Below are positions 5,992-11,894 of a stretch of 11,935 nt of DNA, piece after piece. The stretch is from positions 93,274 to 105,208 of the forward strand of contig DHVR01000043.1 of assembly GCA_002412765.1 (NCBI GenBank), written 5' to 3'. The first letter of the stretch is position 1; every line of letters starts with the position of its first letter. The notes beneath the pieces are model-generated. The model had not been told where the DNA came from. It ran no database searches and worked only from the letters and a program-made list of their open reading frames with translations. Origin of the DNA: Leptolinea sp. UBA5203 (lineage in GTDB: Bacteria; Chloroflexota; Anaerolineae; Anaerolineales; Anaerolineaceae). The translations under genes were made by a program, and so were the position numbers.

Positions 5992-6011
5992 GGCGAATTC
6001 ACAAGTTCGCC
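5992..6011. promoter_or_regulatory. Perfect inverted repeat abutting the aspartate kinase -10 box
   Basis: GGCGAA and TTCGCC are separated by eight bases, ending two bases before TATAAT (6014-6019). The position fits an operator covering the -35 region. There is no T-run, so a terminator for the upstream gene is less likely, though not excluded. Confidence 0.45.
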
Positions 6012-6013
6012 CA

Positions 6014-6019
6014 TATAAT
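6014..6019 (+). promoter_or_regulatory. -10 promoter of aspartate kinase
   Basis: A perfect TATAAT lies 43 bases before the GTG start. No -35 is recognisable; that position is filled by the inverted repeat at 5992-6011. Confidence 0.6.
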
Positions 6020-6062
6020 TACACCTATGGCAAATTACTTAAGATAAAGAGCAGGTGGTATT

Positions 6063-7478
6063 GTGCAATTAGTGAATAAAACTCTGGTCATGAAATTTGG
6101 CGGTACTTCCGTTGGCTCGGTTGCTGCCTTCCAGCAAGTTATTGGTATTGTGAGAACTGCCAAAACAGATTGGCAGCGTGTGATTGTGGTTATTTCCGCT
6201 ATGTCCGGCATTACAGACATGCTCATTGATAGTGCGCTCAAGGCCAGCCAGGGGGATGACCAGACCTTTGTTCAGACAGCGCTGGAATTGCGTAAACGCC
6301 ATAGTGAAATTCTGGAAGAGATGGTCCTGGATCAATCCATTCAAGAACAAACCAAACAACAACTCAATCAGTTGATTGCCACCTTCACTAATTTCTGCCA
6401 GGCGATTGCTGTACTGGGTGAAGCCACTCCGCGCGCCATGGACGCCGTGGTCAGCCTGGGGGAACGCATAAATGTCCATTTACTACAAGCCATTTTAACA
6501 GCTGCTGAGATTCCAGCCCAGGGGGTGGAATCCACTAGCTGTATTATCACTGACCATCATTTCCAAGCTGCCCGGCCGGATATGCAGGAAACCAGGAAGC
6601 GTTCTCAGGAAGTAATCTTTCCCATCTTGGAAAAGGGCATTGTACCGGTCATTACTGGATTTATTGGGGCGACTCCCGAAGGGGTCACCACTACCCTTGG
6701 ACGCGGCGGCAGTGATTATTCGGCCGCAGTACTGGGCATTTCCCTCAACGCGGACGCCGTCTGGGTTTGGACGGATGTAGATGGGGTGATGTCCGCCGAT
6801 CCTCGCATTGTCAAAACGGCTCAAACCCTGCCTGAATTAACTTATTCCGAAGTAGCCGAGATGGCCAACTTTGGTGCCAAGGTTTTACACCCCAAAACCA
6901 TCCACCCCATTGTGGAAGCTGATATTGATTTGCGCGTCTGCAACACCTTTAATCCGCAAAACCCGGGCACCTTAATTACTTCCGACGCGCTGATGGATGT
7001 CACGGGTAAGATCAAAGCCGTCGCCACAATCCGCGGCCTGGTACTGGTGACGATTAAAGGGCGCGGCATGCTGGGTGTACCCGGTGTGGCAGCGCGAATC
7101 TTCTCCGCCGTCGCCACCACGGGAGCCAGTGTACCTCTGATCGCTGAAGCCTCCTCGGAACAATCCATTTGCTTTGCCATCTCCATCCAATTGGCGGAAA
7201 AAGCCATTAGAGCGATTGAAAAAGAAATGGCAGCCGAGATTGCCAATAAAGATATTGATGCGGTTACCGCCACCGGCGAAGTGGTGATTGTCACATTAGT
7301 GGGACCAGGCATGCGCAACACCATCGGCATTGCCGGTAAAATCTTTACCACCCTGGCCGAGAGCCGGATCAACGTCATTTCCATCTCCTACGGCTCCTCG
7401 GATTTGTCCCTCAGTTTGGTGGTACTGGTCGAGGACATGAATCGCGCGGTCAATGCACTGCACACTTTGATTCATTAA
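6063..7478 (+). CDS. lysC: Aspartate kinase (monofunctional, two ACT domains)
   Basis: It phosphorylates L-aspartate with ATP, the first step toward lysine, threonine, methionine and diaminopimelate. The amino-acid kinase domain (about 8-305) shows KFGGTSVGS (11-19), SAMSGITD (45-52), SLGER (131-135), TLGRGGSDYSAA (211-222), WTDVDGVMSADPR (236-248) and FGAKVLHPKTI (270-280). Two ACT domains follow: one from about 325 (VTIKGRGMLGVPGVAARIFS, then IAEASSEQSICFAI) and one from about 405 (VVIVTLVGPGMRNTIGIAGK). The MLGVPGVAARIF and ASSEQSI stretches resemble the ThrA/plant class more than the Bacillus LysC class. The 471-residue length and absence of a homoserine dehydrogenase domain make it monofunctional. 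The GTG at 6063 is preceded by AGGTGG (6053-6058); a second GTG at 6072 is too far from it. The symbol is a family label, and the feedback effector cannot be read from sequence. Confidence 0.95.
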   Translation: MQLVNKTLVMKFGGTSVGSVAAFQQVIGIVRTAKTDWQRVIVVISAMSGITDMLIDSALKASQGDDQTFVQTALELRKRHSEILEEMVLDQSIQEQTKQQLNQLIATFTNFCQAIAVLGEATPRAMDAVVSLGERINVHLLQAILTAAEIPAQGVESTSCIITDHHFQAARPDMQETRKRSQEVIFPILEKGIVPVITGFIGATPEGVTTTLGRGGSDYSAAVLGISLNADAVWVWTDVDGVMSADPRIVKTAQTLPELTYSEVAEMANFGAKVLHPKTIHPIVEADIDLRVCNTFNPQNPGTLITSDALMDVTGKIKAVATIRGLVLVTIKGRGMLGVPGVAARIFSAVATTGASVPLIAEASSEQSICFAISIQLAEKAIRAIEKEMAAEIANKDIDAVTATGEVVIVTLVGPGMRNTIGIAGKIFTTLAESRINVISISYGSSDLSLSLVVLVEDMNRAVNALHTLIH

Positions 7479-7498
7479 GAGCATTTCTCCGGGAAGTC

Positions 7499-7506
7499 TG
7501 TATAAT
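7499..7506 (+). promoter_or_regulatory. -10 promoter of the DUF2007 two-gene unit
   Basis: TGTATAAT again, 23 bases before the ATG at 7530 and 20 bases after the aspartate kinase stop. No -35 is evident. No terminator separates the two, so read-through from aspartate kinase is also possible. Confidence 0.6.
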
Positions 7507-7529
7507 AAAGAAAGGGAAAGGAGGGCTCA

Positions 7530-7835
7530 ATGGCAAAATCCATGCATGTTTATACGGCTCAGGGGATGTTGGAAGCTGAGATGATTGTCAATTTTCTATC
7601 TGCACACGGCATTCAGGCAATGACCTCACAGGAAAGCGTCGGTATGACTTATGGTTTAAATGCCGGCCCTTTGGGTGAAGTGCTCATTTACGTCACTGAA
7701 GAGCAGGAAAATGATGCCCACCAGGTCTTGATGGAAATGGAACAAGGCATGTATGAATTACCGGATGAAGACGAAAATCCGAATGATGACCTCGTTGATT
7801 ACGAGGATGAATTTGAAGATGACGAAGAGGACTAA
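7530..7835 (+). CDS. DUF2007-type putative signal-transducing protein with acidic tail
   Basis: A 101-residue protein. Residues about 5-70 match the DUF2007 fold (a small alpha/beta domain distantly like PII-type ferredoxin-like folds): VYTAQGMLEAEMIVNFLSAH (7-26), GIQA, GMTYGLNAGPLGEVLIYV (38-55), then an EEQENDAHQVLMEM helix. The LEAEMI and GPLGEV stretches are the family's usual landmarks. The tail from 79 to 101 is extremely acidic, 16 of 23 residues being Asp or Glu, and is probably disordered. It has no signal peptide. AAGGAGG stands at ideal distance before the ATG. It is followed after nine bases by a membrane protein gene, so the pair is probably co-transcribed and could work together at the membrane. 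The biochemical role of the family is not established. Confidence 0.8.
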   Translation: MAKSMHVYTAQGMLEAEMIVNFLSAHGIQAMTSQESVGMTYGLNAGPLGEVLIYVTEEQENDAHQVLMEMEQGMYELPDEDENPNDDLVDYEDEFEDDEED

Positions 7836-7844
7836 GGGGGGAAC

Positions 7845-8189
7845 ATGAATAAAAGAAAAAGAGTCATGGTTGCAGCACTCACAGGCGCGTTGTTAGGTGT
7901 CCTGTGTATTTTCGGCGCCAGCCAGCGTGCCGGCGGATGGGCAGGCAACGAACAAATGCTAATCGGTTTGTGGTTCAATCGTCTGCTGATGGGCCTGGTG
8001 ATTGGCAGCAGCGTCATGCCTTTGTATGAAAAGCGGTTCTGGCATAATCATTATTTGATCGCTGCCACCTGGGGGCTGCTGGTTGGACTGGGCTGGTATT
8101 TAGCCAGCGGTATGCATGATTTAACCGCCTTTCTGGTCAGTATTCTTTACGGTTTGATGATTGAATTCGTCGCCCGAAAAGTCGATTAA
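7845..8189 (+). CDS. Small polytopic membrane protein, four predicted spans
   Basis: This 114-residue protein has a basic start (MNKRKR) and four hydrophobic stretches at about 8-24, 43-60, 71-87 and 94-110, ending in the basic RKVD. It looks like a compact four-helix inner-membrane protein with both termini in the cytoplasm. A WFNRLLMGLVIGSSVMPLYE stretch (43-62) and a conserved-looking MIEFVARK end may be useful for homology searches. A G-rich ribosome binding site (AAGGGGGG) lies between the upstream stop and this ATG, which are only nine bases apart, supporting an operon with the DUF2007 gene. Its stop codon TAA overlaps the stop of the convergent flavoprotein gene. I do not recognise a named family. 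Confidence 0.78.
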   Translation: MNKRKRVMVAALTGALLGVLCIFGASQRAGGWAGNEQMLIGLWFNRLLMGLVIGSSVMPLYEKRFWHNHYLIAATWGLLVGLGWYLASGMHDLTAFLVSILYGLMIEFVARKVD

Positions 8190-9406
8190 GCTGCTCGTTT
8201 CGCCATTGCCCTACCGGCGGCATATCCGCTGCTAAAAGCCCATTGCAGGTTGTATCCTCCACAAGGACCCATGACATTTAACACTTCTCCGGCCAGGTAC
8301 AGGCCGTTTTGCATCTTCGATTCCAACGTCTCCGCATGAACTTCAGCCAGGGGGACTCCCCCGGAAGAAAGCTGTGCATATTTAAACCCGCGAGTGCCGG
8401 TAGGCGTAACTCGATAATTACATAATAAATTCAGCAGTTTCTGGACTTCGTCCGGTTTGATCTGCTCCAGCGCAGCTTCCGGATTCATCCCGATTTTTTT
8501 ACACAAGGCTGCCGTGATTTTCTGGGACAAAAACCCGCCCAATAACACGGGCAGACATTCCTGGGAGTCCTGATTTGCAGCAAGGTAAGCTTTGGCCTGC
8601 GGAGTATATTGATGCAGGAAATCAATTTTCAACTGGATCGTCCCGTTTACTTTCGTGGGCAGTAAATGACTGAGGTTCATCACCGCCGGGCCGTTCATTC
8701 CCCATTGGGTGAAAATGGCATTGCCCAGGTTACGCTTCAAGCACTTGTCCCCCAGCCAGAGGCTGGTTTCCACATCCAGACGGACGCCATCCAGGGAACG
8801 CAGAGTCTTATCCTCGAAGGTAACGGGAGCCAGAGCGGGTTCAACGGGCAGGAGGTGATGGCCTATTCTGGCAAGTACGGGGAACAATTTGCCGTCCGAT
8901 CCCAGATCCGGCATGGCTTTCCCGCCGCTGGACACACATAATAATGGGAAAACACTGGGCGCATCGTGGCGGGTGTGAGTCAAGATAAAATTATCATTTT
9001 TCTTATGGATATCCGTGATCTGCGCCGCATTATGGAAGGTCACTCCGGCTTTTAACAGGCTGGCCTCGAATAATTGGACCACATTGCCGGCGGCCAGAGA
9101 AAGCGGATAAACCCAGCCGTCCGAGGTGGCGCTGGTAAAAATCCCCATCTCAGCCAATTTTTGTCGAAATTGCTCCGGAGGCTGTTGAGCCAATATAGAA
9201 GCCAGGATGCCGGGTTCGTCCGTATCGTAAGAGTCGGGTCCAGCCTGCAGATTGGTAATGTTGCACTTGCCGCTGCCAGTGACCATCAATTTCTTACCAA
9301 CTTTTGGATTGGCATCAAATAAATGCACGCCGACGCCGGATTTAACAGCCTCCAAAGCAGCCATCATCCCCGCCGGTCCTGCACCCACTATGGCAATTTC
9401 CTTCAT
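8186..9406 (-). CDS. BaiN/HI0933-family FAD-dependent oxidoreductase
   Basis: This 406-residue flavoprotein has an N-terminal Rossmann dinucleotide-binding motif (IAIVGAGPAGMMAALEA, 4-20, with F30-D31 ending the second strand). The HI0933/BaiN signature follows as GKKLMVTGSGKCNITN (37-52), with VSSGGKAMPDLGSDGK (158-173) in the middle. The C-terminal FAD-contact region is GEVLNVMGPCGGYNLQWAFS (373-392). Length and motifs match the shorter branch of the family, often annotated as NAD(P)/FAD-dependent oxidoreductase or aminoacetone oxidase family. Substrates are unknown for most members. It lacks a signal peptide and should be cytoplasmic. A modest GAGAG ribosome binding site precedes the ATG at 9406. 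The gene has no dedicated downstream terminator because its stop overlaps the convergent gene. Family assignment is firm, reaction is not. Confidence 0.9.
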   Translation of the reverse strand: MKEIAIVGAGPAGMMAALEAVKSGVGVHLFDANPKVGKKLMVTGSGKCNITNLQAGPDSYDTDEPGILASILAQQPPEQFRQKLAEMGIFTSATSDGWVYPLSLAAGNVVQLFEASLLKAGVTFHNAAQITDIHKKNDNFILTHTRHDAPSVFPLLCVSSGGKAMPDLGSDGKLFPVLARIGHHLLPVEPALAPVTFEDKTLRSLDGVRLDVETSLWLGDKCLKRNLGNAIFTQWGMNGPAVMNLSHLLPTKVNGTIQLKIDFLHQYTPQAKAYLAANQDSQECLPVLLGGFLSQKITAALCKKIGMNPEAALEQIKPDEVQKLLNLLCNYRVTPTGTRGFKYAQLSSGGVPLAEVHAETLESKMQNGLYLAGEVLNVMGPCGGYNLQWAFSSGYAAGRAMAKRAA

Positions 9407-9447
9407 TCAGACTCTCTCTTAATAAAACTTCTTAACATTCTTTGTTG

Positions 9448-9456
9448 ATTTTAGCA
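9448..9456 (-). promoter_or_regulatory. Extended -10 candidate for the flavoprotein gene
   Basis: TGCTAAAAT on the minus strand is an extended -10 element, 41 bases upstream of the ATG at 9406. The -35 position reads TCAAAG, a poor match. Confidence 0.4.
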
Positions 9457-9472
9457 TACTCACCTCTTTTCT

Positions 9473-9502
9473 TTGACACTTTTTTGCTTGTCATAGTCTA
9501 AT
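9473..9502 (+). promoter_or_regulatory. Promoter candidate for flavodoxin
   Basis: A perfect TTGACA (9473-9478), an 18-base spacer and TCTAAT (9497-9502, five of six consensus bases). It would give an unusually long leader of about 128 nt. A closer but -35-less alternative is TATACT at 9556-9561. Confidence 0.5.
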
Positions 9503-9636
9503 CCCCCTTTAATCATAATCGCCATTTTTTCGTCCCTAAACAAAAACAAGTACGGTATACTTCAGCCATTCTTTTTTTCACCGGAATTTGCAGCAACACA
9601 GAGAATTCAGTAAAAAAACATGTAACGGAGTTTGGA

Positions 9637-10170
9637 ATGGCAAAAGTTGGATTGTTTTTTGGATCAACCACCGGGCACACAGAAGGAGCGGCTGTTCTTA
9701 TTCGTCAGGAATTTGATCAGTTAGAAGAGGGGTTGGCACAAACGTTCAATGTCGTTCGGGATCCCATTGACCGGATGGATGAGTTTTCCTATCTTATATT
9801 AGGTACCTCCACCTGGGATGACGGCGAATTGCAGGAAGACTGGCGCAGCTTATGGTTTGAACTGGATAAAGTTAACCTGAGCGGCAAGAAAATTGCCATT
9901 TACGGTCTGGGGGACCAGATCACCTATCCGGATAGTTTTCAGGATGCCCTGGCCTGTATGGCAGAAAAAATCAAAGCCCGCGGCGCTCAATTAGTTGGAC
10001 TCTGGCCGGCTGTCGGCTATGATTTCTTCCATTCAACAGCCGTCGAAAACGGACATTTTCTTGGTCTGGCCCTGGATAACGAAAACCAGGCCAATCTGAC
10101 CCCCAAAAGAATCCACACCTGGGTGAATCAGGTAGCCACAGAATTTGGCCTGCAAGCCTACAATAATTAG
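9637..10170 (+). CDS. fldA: Long-chain flavodoxin
   Basis: A 177-residue FMN-binding electron carrier that can replace ferredoxin in low-potential electron transfer. The phosphate-binding loop GSTTGHTE is at 9-16. GTSTWDDGELQEDW (56-69) supplies the tryptophan (W60) that normally stacks on the isoalloxazine ring, and GLGDQITYPDSFQDAL (90-105) supplies the second FMN loop with Y97. The insertion at about 119-145 and the total length place it in the long-chain class, as in FldA and NifF. No signal peptide or membrane span. An ACGGAG ribosome binding site lies six bases before the ATG, and a strong terminator follows the stop, so it is monocistronic. It faces away from a flavoprotein oxidoreductase across a 230-base divergent region; a functional link is possible but unproven. 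The symbol is a family label. Confidence 0.93.
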   Translation: MAKVGLFFGSTTGHTEGAAVLIRQEFDQLEEGLAQTFNVVRDPIDRMDEFSYLILGTSTWDDGELQEDWRSLWFELDKVNLSGKKIAIYGLGDQITYPDSFQDALACMAEKIKARGAQLVGLWPAVGYDFFHSTAVENGHFLGLALDNENQANLTPKRIHTWVNQVATEFGLQAYNN

Positions 10171-10176
10171 CATCTG

Positions 10177-10204
10177 ACTGCTCCGAAACGGAGCAGTTTC
10201 TTTT
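10177..10204 (+). terminator. Terminator of flavodoxin
   Basis: ACTGCTCCG, loop AAA and CGGAGCAGT form a perfect 9-bp stem followed by TTCTTTT. It begins six bases after the stop. Confidence 0.9.
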
Positions 10205-10213
10205 ATTATCACA

Positions 10214-10234
10214 CCCTGAGCTCCGTCGAAGGGG
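10214..10234. repeat. CCCTGAGCTC...CGAAGGGG repeat, copy 1
   Basis: An imperfect inverted repeat (CCCTgagctccgtcgaAGGGG) of the type resembling the dispersed CCCTGAGCTTGTCGAAGGG element known from many bacterial genomes. Related copies are at 10337-10357 and 10667-10692. Confidence 0.65.
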
Positions 10235-10249
10235 AAGGAATATCCCCCA

Positions 10250-10277
10250 TTCGTAGGGGCAACCCTCGCGGTTGTCC
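10250..10277. repeat. GGGGCAACC/GGTTGTCC hairpin repeat
   Basis: GGGCAACC (10257-10264) pairs with GGTTGTCC (10270-10277), with one G-U pair, across a CTCGC loop, preceded by ATTCGTAG. It resembles a dispersed GTAGGGGCAACC-type intergenic repeat seen in Chloroflexota and others. Confidence 0.6.
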
Positions 10278-10336
10278 AAGGTCCAACAGAAGTTCGATTT
10301 GATTATGGACTATCCCGCCGAATGATCTATTGCCGA

Positions 10337-10357
10337 TTCCTGAGCTCCCCCGAAGGG
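10337..10357. repeat. CCTGAGCTC...CGAAGGG repeat, copy 2
   Basis: TTCCTGAGCTCCCCCGAAGGG has the same core as copy 1, with CCC replacing CGT in the centre. Confidence 0.6.
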
Positions 10358-10377
10358 TGTGCCAGTCCAACATCAGT

Positions 10378-10395
10378 CTTCGACAGTTGCTCGGG
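10378..10395. repeat. Degenerate, inverted relative of the CCTGAGCTC repeat
   Basis: CTTCGACAGTTGCTCGGG resembles the reverse complement of the element (CTTCGACAAGCTCAGGG) with several changes. Weak. Confidence 0.3.
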
Positions 10396-10415
10396 TATCG
10401 GGTTACGTATAATTG

Positions 10416-10485
10416 TGTCATTGCGAACGAGCGTTCTAGGTTTATCAATTATTTTTACGGGAAAATAGCGAGTGTGGCAATCTCA
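10416..10485. repeat. Split CATTGCGA...GGCAATCTC repeat
   Basis: TGTCATTGCGAACGAGCG (10416-10433) and TAGCGAGTGTGGCAATCTCA (10466-10485) correspond to the two ends of a widespread CATTGCGAGCGA...GCAATCTC element. About 32 AT-rich bases lie between them. Confidence 0.55.
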
Positions 10486-10583
10486 ACGCTGGTAGGGGAT
10501 TCTTAACTTGTGTGAACAAAATCAGATCACTACTCGACACTATTGCTGAGAAGGTATGCTTGTCCAACGGTAAGCCCCCATGT

Positions 10584-10604
10584 CTTGAGCTTTTCGCCGA
10601 ATGG
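10584..10604. repeat. Degenerate CTTGAGCTTTTCG repeat relative
   Basis: CTTGAGCTTTTCGCCGAATGG is close to the CCTGAGCTTGTCGAAGGG element with small changes. Weak. Confidence 0.3.
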
Positions 10605-10666
10605 TTTGCCTGTCCAGCGCCAGGCTTTGACAGGCTCTCCCCAAGGGGACTTAGCCAACGACTCTA

Positions 10667-10692
10667 TTCCCTGAGCTCCGTCTAAGTGGGAA
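10667..10692. repeat. CCCTGAGCTC repeat, copy 3
   Basis: TTCCC and GGGAA close an imperfect hairpin around CTGAGCTCCGTCTAAGT. It shares CCCTGAGCTCCGTC with copy 1 and then diverges (TAAG for GAAG). Confidence 0.6.
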
Positions 10693-10714
10693 ATAAGACA
10701 CCTGACACACGTAC

Positions 10715-10744
10715 AAAAATAGCTGCCCATCCGGGCAGCTATTT
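10715..10744 (-). terminator. Terminator of the purine deaminase gene
   Basis: AAATAGCTGCCC and GGGCAGCTATTT form a perfect 12-bp stem around a four-base loop. On the minus strand it is followed by TTTTTG, 22 bases beyond the stop at 10766. Confidence 0.92.
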
Positions 10745-10765
10745 ATTTCTTCCATTAATTCAATC

Positions 10766-11824
10766 CTATTCCCCATCATCCATGGGAATCTGAACCACAC
10801 CCTTGGCATCACTGATGCGTTCCCAGTTGGCCACAAACGCGTCCACCTCTGCCAGGTAACAATCCGTGTCATCTTCACTGAGGAAGGAGGCCTGGAAACT
10901 GTTCTTGACCAGGGTGACAATATCCTTTTCCTTCAAGTTCAACGCCTGCTGAACCGCCATGAAGTTCTCCAGCATATAGCCGCCAAAGTAAGCCGGATCA
11001 TCCGAGTTGACCGTCACACGCAGTCCCAGATCAAGCAGTTTTTTCAGGTTGTGGTCTTCCATACGGTCAAACACTTTTAATTTGACATTGGATAACGGAC
11101 ATACCGTCAACGCAATCTGATGTTCCTTCAAATAAGCCACTAATTGAGCATCTTCCTGGCTGCGAACGCCGTGATCAATACGGCTGGCTTTAAGGAGATT
11201 CAACGCCTCCCAGATATATTCCGGCGGGCCTTCCTCACCGGCATGCGCCACGGTGAGAAACCCCTCCGCACGCACCCGGTCAAAGACATCCTTAAATTTG
11301 GATGGCGGATGCCCCACTTCAGAGGAATCCAAGCCAAATCCGGCAATCCAATTCCTAAAGGGCAAAGCCTGCTCGAAAGTCTGCATGGCGCTTTCCGCAC
11401 TTAGATGGCGCAGAAAATTGGGGATGATCTTATAAGTCATGCCAAATTGATCGCGGGCGTCACGCAAGGCCTGTCGAATGCCGGTGATCACCATTTCAAA
11501 GGGGATGCCTCGTTCGGTATGGGTTTGCGGGTCAAAGAAAATCTCTACATGGCGGACGTTTTGGCGGTACACCCGGTCCAGATACTCCCAGGTAAGATCA
11601 TAAAAATCTTGTTCATCCTGCAGAACATTGGCGCCAGCATAGTAAATGTCCAAAAACGACTGCAAATTCGTAAACTGGTAAGCTTTCCGCACCGCTTCCA
11701 CATTCGCATAAGGAAGTTCAATGCCGTTCCGGTCCGCAATTTCAAACATTAAATCAGGCTCCAACGAGCCCTCAATATGAAGATGAAGCTCGCATTTTGG
11801 AATGCCTTCAAGAAATGATTTCAT
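10766..11824 (-). CDS. add: Adenosine deaminase family protein, probably adenine deaminase
   Basis: A metal-dependent purine aminohydrolase of 352 residues. Metal and catalytic residues are visible: H14 and H16 (ELHLHIEGSL), H194 and E197 (HAGEEGPPEY), H218 (RIDHG) and D275-D276 (NSDDP). The stretches FLRHLSAESA (137-146), GLDSSEVGHPPSKF (164-177), HAGEEGPPEYI, LTVCPLSNVKLKVF (239-252) and VNSDDPAYFGGY (272-283) are those of the adenine deaminase branch (yeast Aah1, Pseudomonas type), which converts adenine to hypoxanthine. Classical adenosine deaminases differ at these points. The symbol is the family's usual one, not proof of adenosine as substrate. The ATG at 11824 is chosen because AGGAGG precedes it by six bases; an upstream in-frame GTG (11851) has no ribosome binding site. 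It has its own promoter and terminator, so it is monocistronic. Confidence 0.93.
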   Translation of the reverse strand: MKSFLEGIPKCELHLHIEGSLEPDLMFEIADRNGIELPYANVEAVRKAYQFTNLQSFLDIYYAGANVLQDEQDFYDLTWEYLDRVYRQNVRHVEIFFDPQTHTERGIPFEMVITGIRQALRDARDQFGMTYKIIPNFLRHLSAESAMQTFEQALPFRNWIAGFGLDSSEVGHPPSKFKDVFDRVRAEGFLTVAHAGEEGPPEYIWEALNLLKASRIDHGVRSQEDAQLVAYLKEHQIALTVCPLSNVKLKVFDRMEDHNLKKLLDLGLRVTVNSDDPAYFGGYMLENFMAVQQALNLKEKDIVTLVKNSFQASFLSEDDTDCYLAEVDAFVANWERISDAKGVVQIPMDDGE

Positions 11825-11830
11825 CCATGT

Positions 11831-11836
11831 CCTCCT
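11831..11836 (-). promoter_or_regulatory. Ribosome binding site that fixes the deaminase start
   Basis: AGGAGG on the minus strand, six bases before the ATG at 11824, lies inside the reading frame that a GTG start at 11851 would use. It therefore argues for the shorter protein. Confidence 0.85.
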
Positions 11837-11865
11837 GCGAAAAAAATGCACACGTTATTTTGTAC

Positions 11866-11894
11866 AGTATAGAGTTTTTTGACATGAAAATCAA
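11866..11894 (-). promoter_or_regulatory. Promoter of the purine deaminase gene
   Basis: TTGATT (11889-11894), a 17-base spacer and TATACT (11866-11871) on the minus strand make the best sigma-70-type promoter in the window, giving a leader of about 35 nt. Confidence 0.7.

Larger units (their letters stand above)
10205..10714. other. Non-coding mosaic of degraded dispersed repeats
   Basis: This stretch has no credible gene. Short open frames at 10209-10448 and 10530-10730 lack ribosome binding sites and cross the repeats. It contains repeat elements listed separately, several GTCCAAC motifs (10282, 10365, 10562) and two GCCGAATG motifs (10318, 10597). These suggest layered insertions of intergenic repeat modules that have since decayed. 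Confidence 0.6.

Noticed and set aside
6069..6479. 136-codon minus-strand frame inside aspartate kinase
   Set aside because: Antisense to the conserved kinase domain; no supporting signals.
6842..7384. Long open frame on the minus strand inside aspartate kinase
   Set aside because: It is a shadow of a strongly conserved gene, with low-complexity sequence, no ribosome binding site and no recognisable domain.
10205..10714. CRISPR array
   Set aside because: The repeats differ in sequence and spacing, are palindromic intergenic elements, and no cas genes are nearby.
10209..10730. Short minus-strand open frames in the repeat mosaic
   Set aside because: They cross palindromic repeats, have no ribosome binding site, and show no protein-like conservation.
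11405..11752. 115-codon plus-strand frame inside the purine deaminase gene
   Set aside because: Antisense to a well-supported enzyme gene and lacks a ribosome binding site or known domain.
11825..11851. GTG start nine codons upstream in the purine deaminase gene
   Set aside because: No Shine-Dalgarno sequence precedes it, while AGGAGG is perfectly placed for the ATG at 11824 and the family normally begins near that point.
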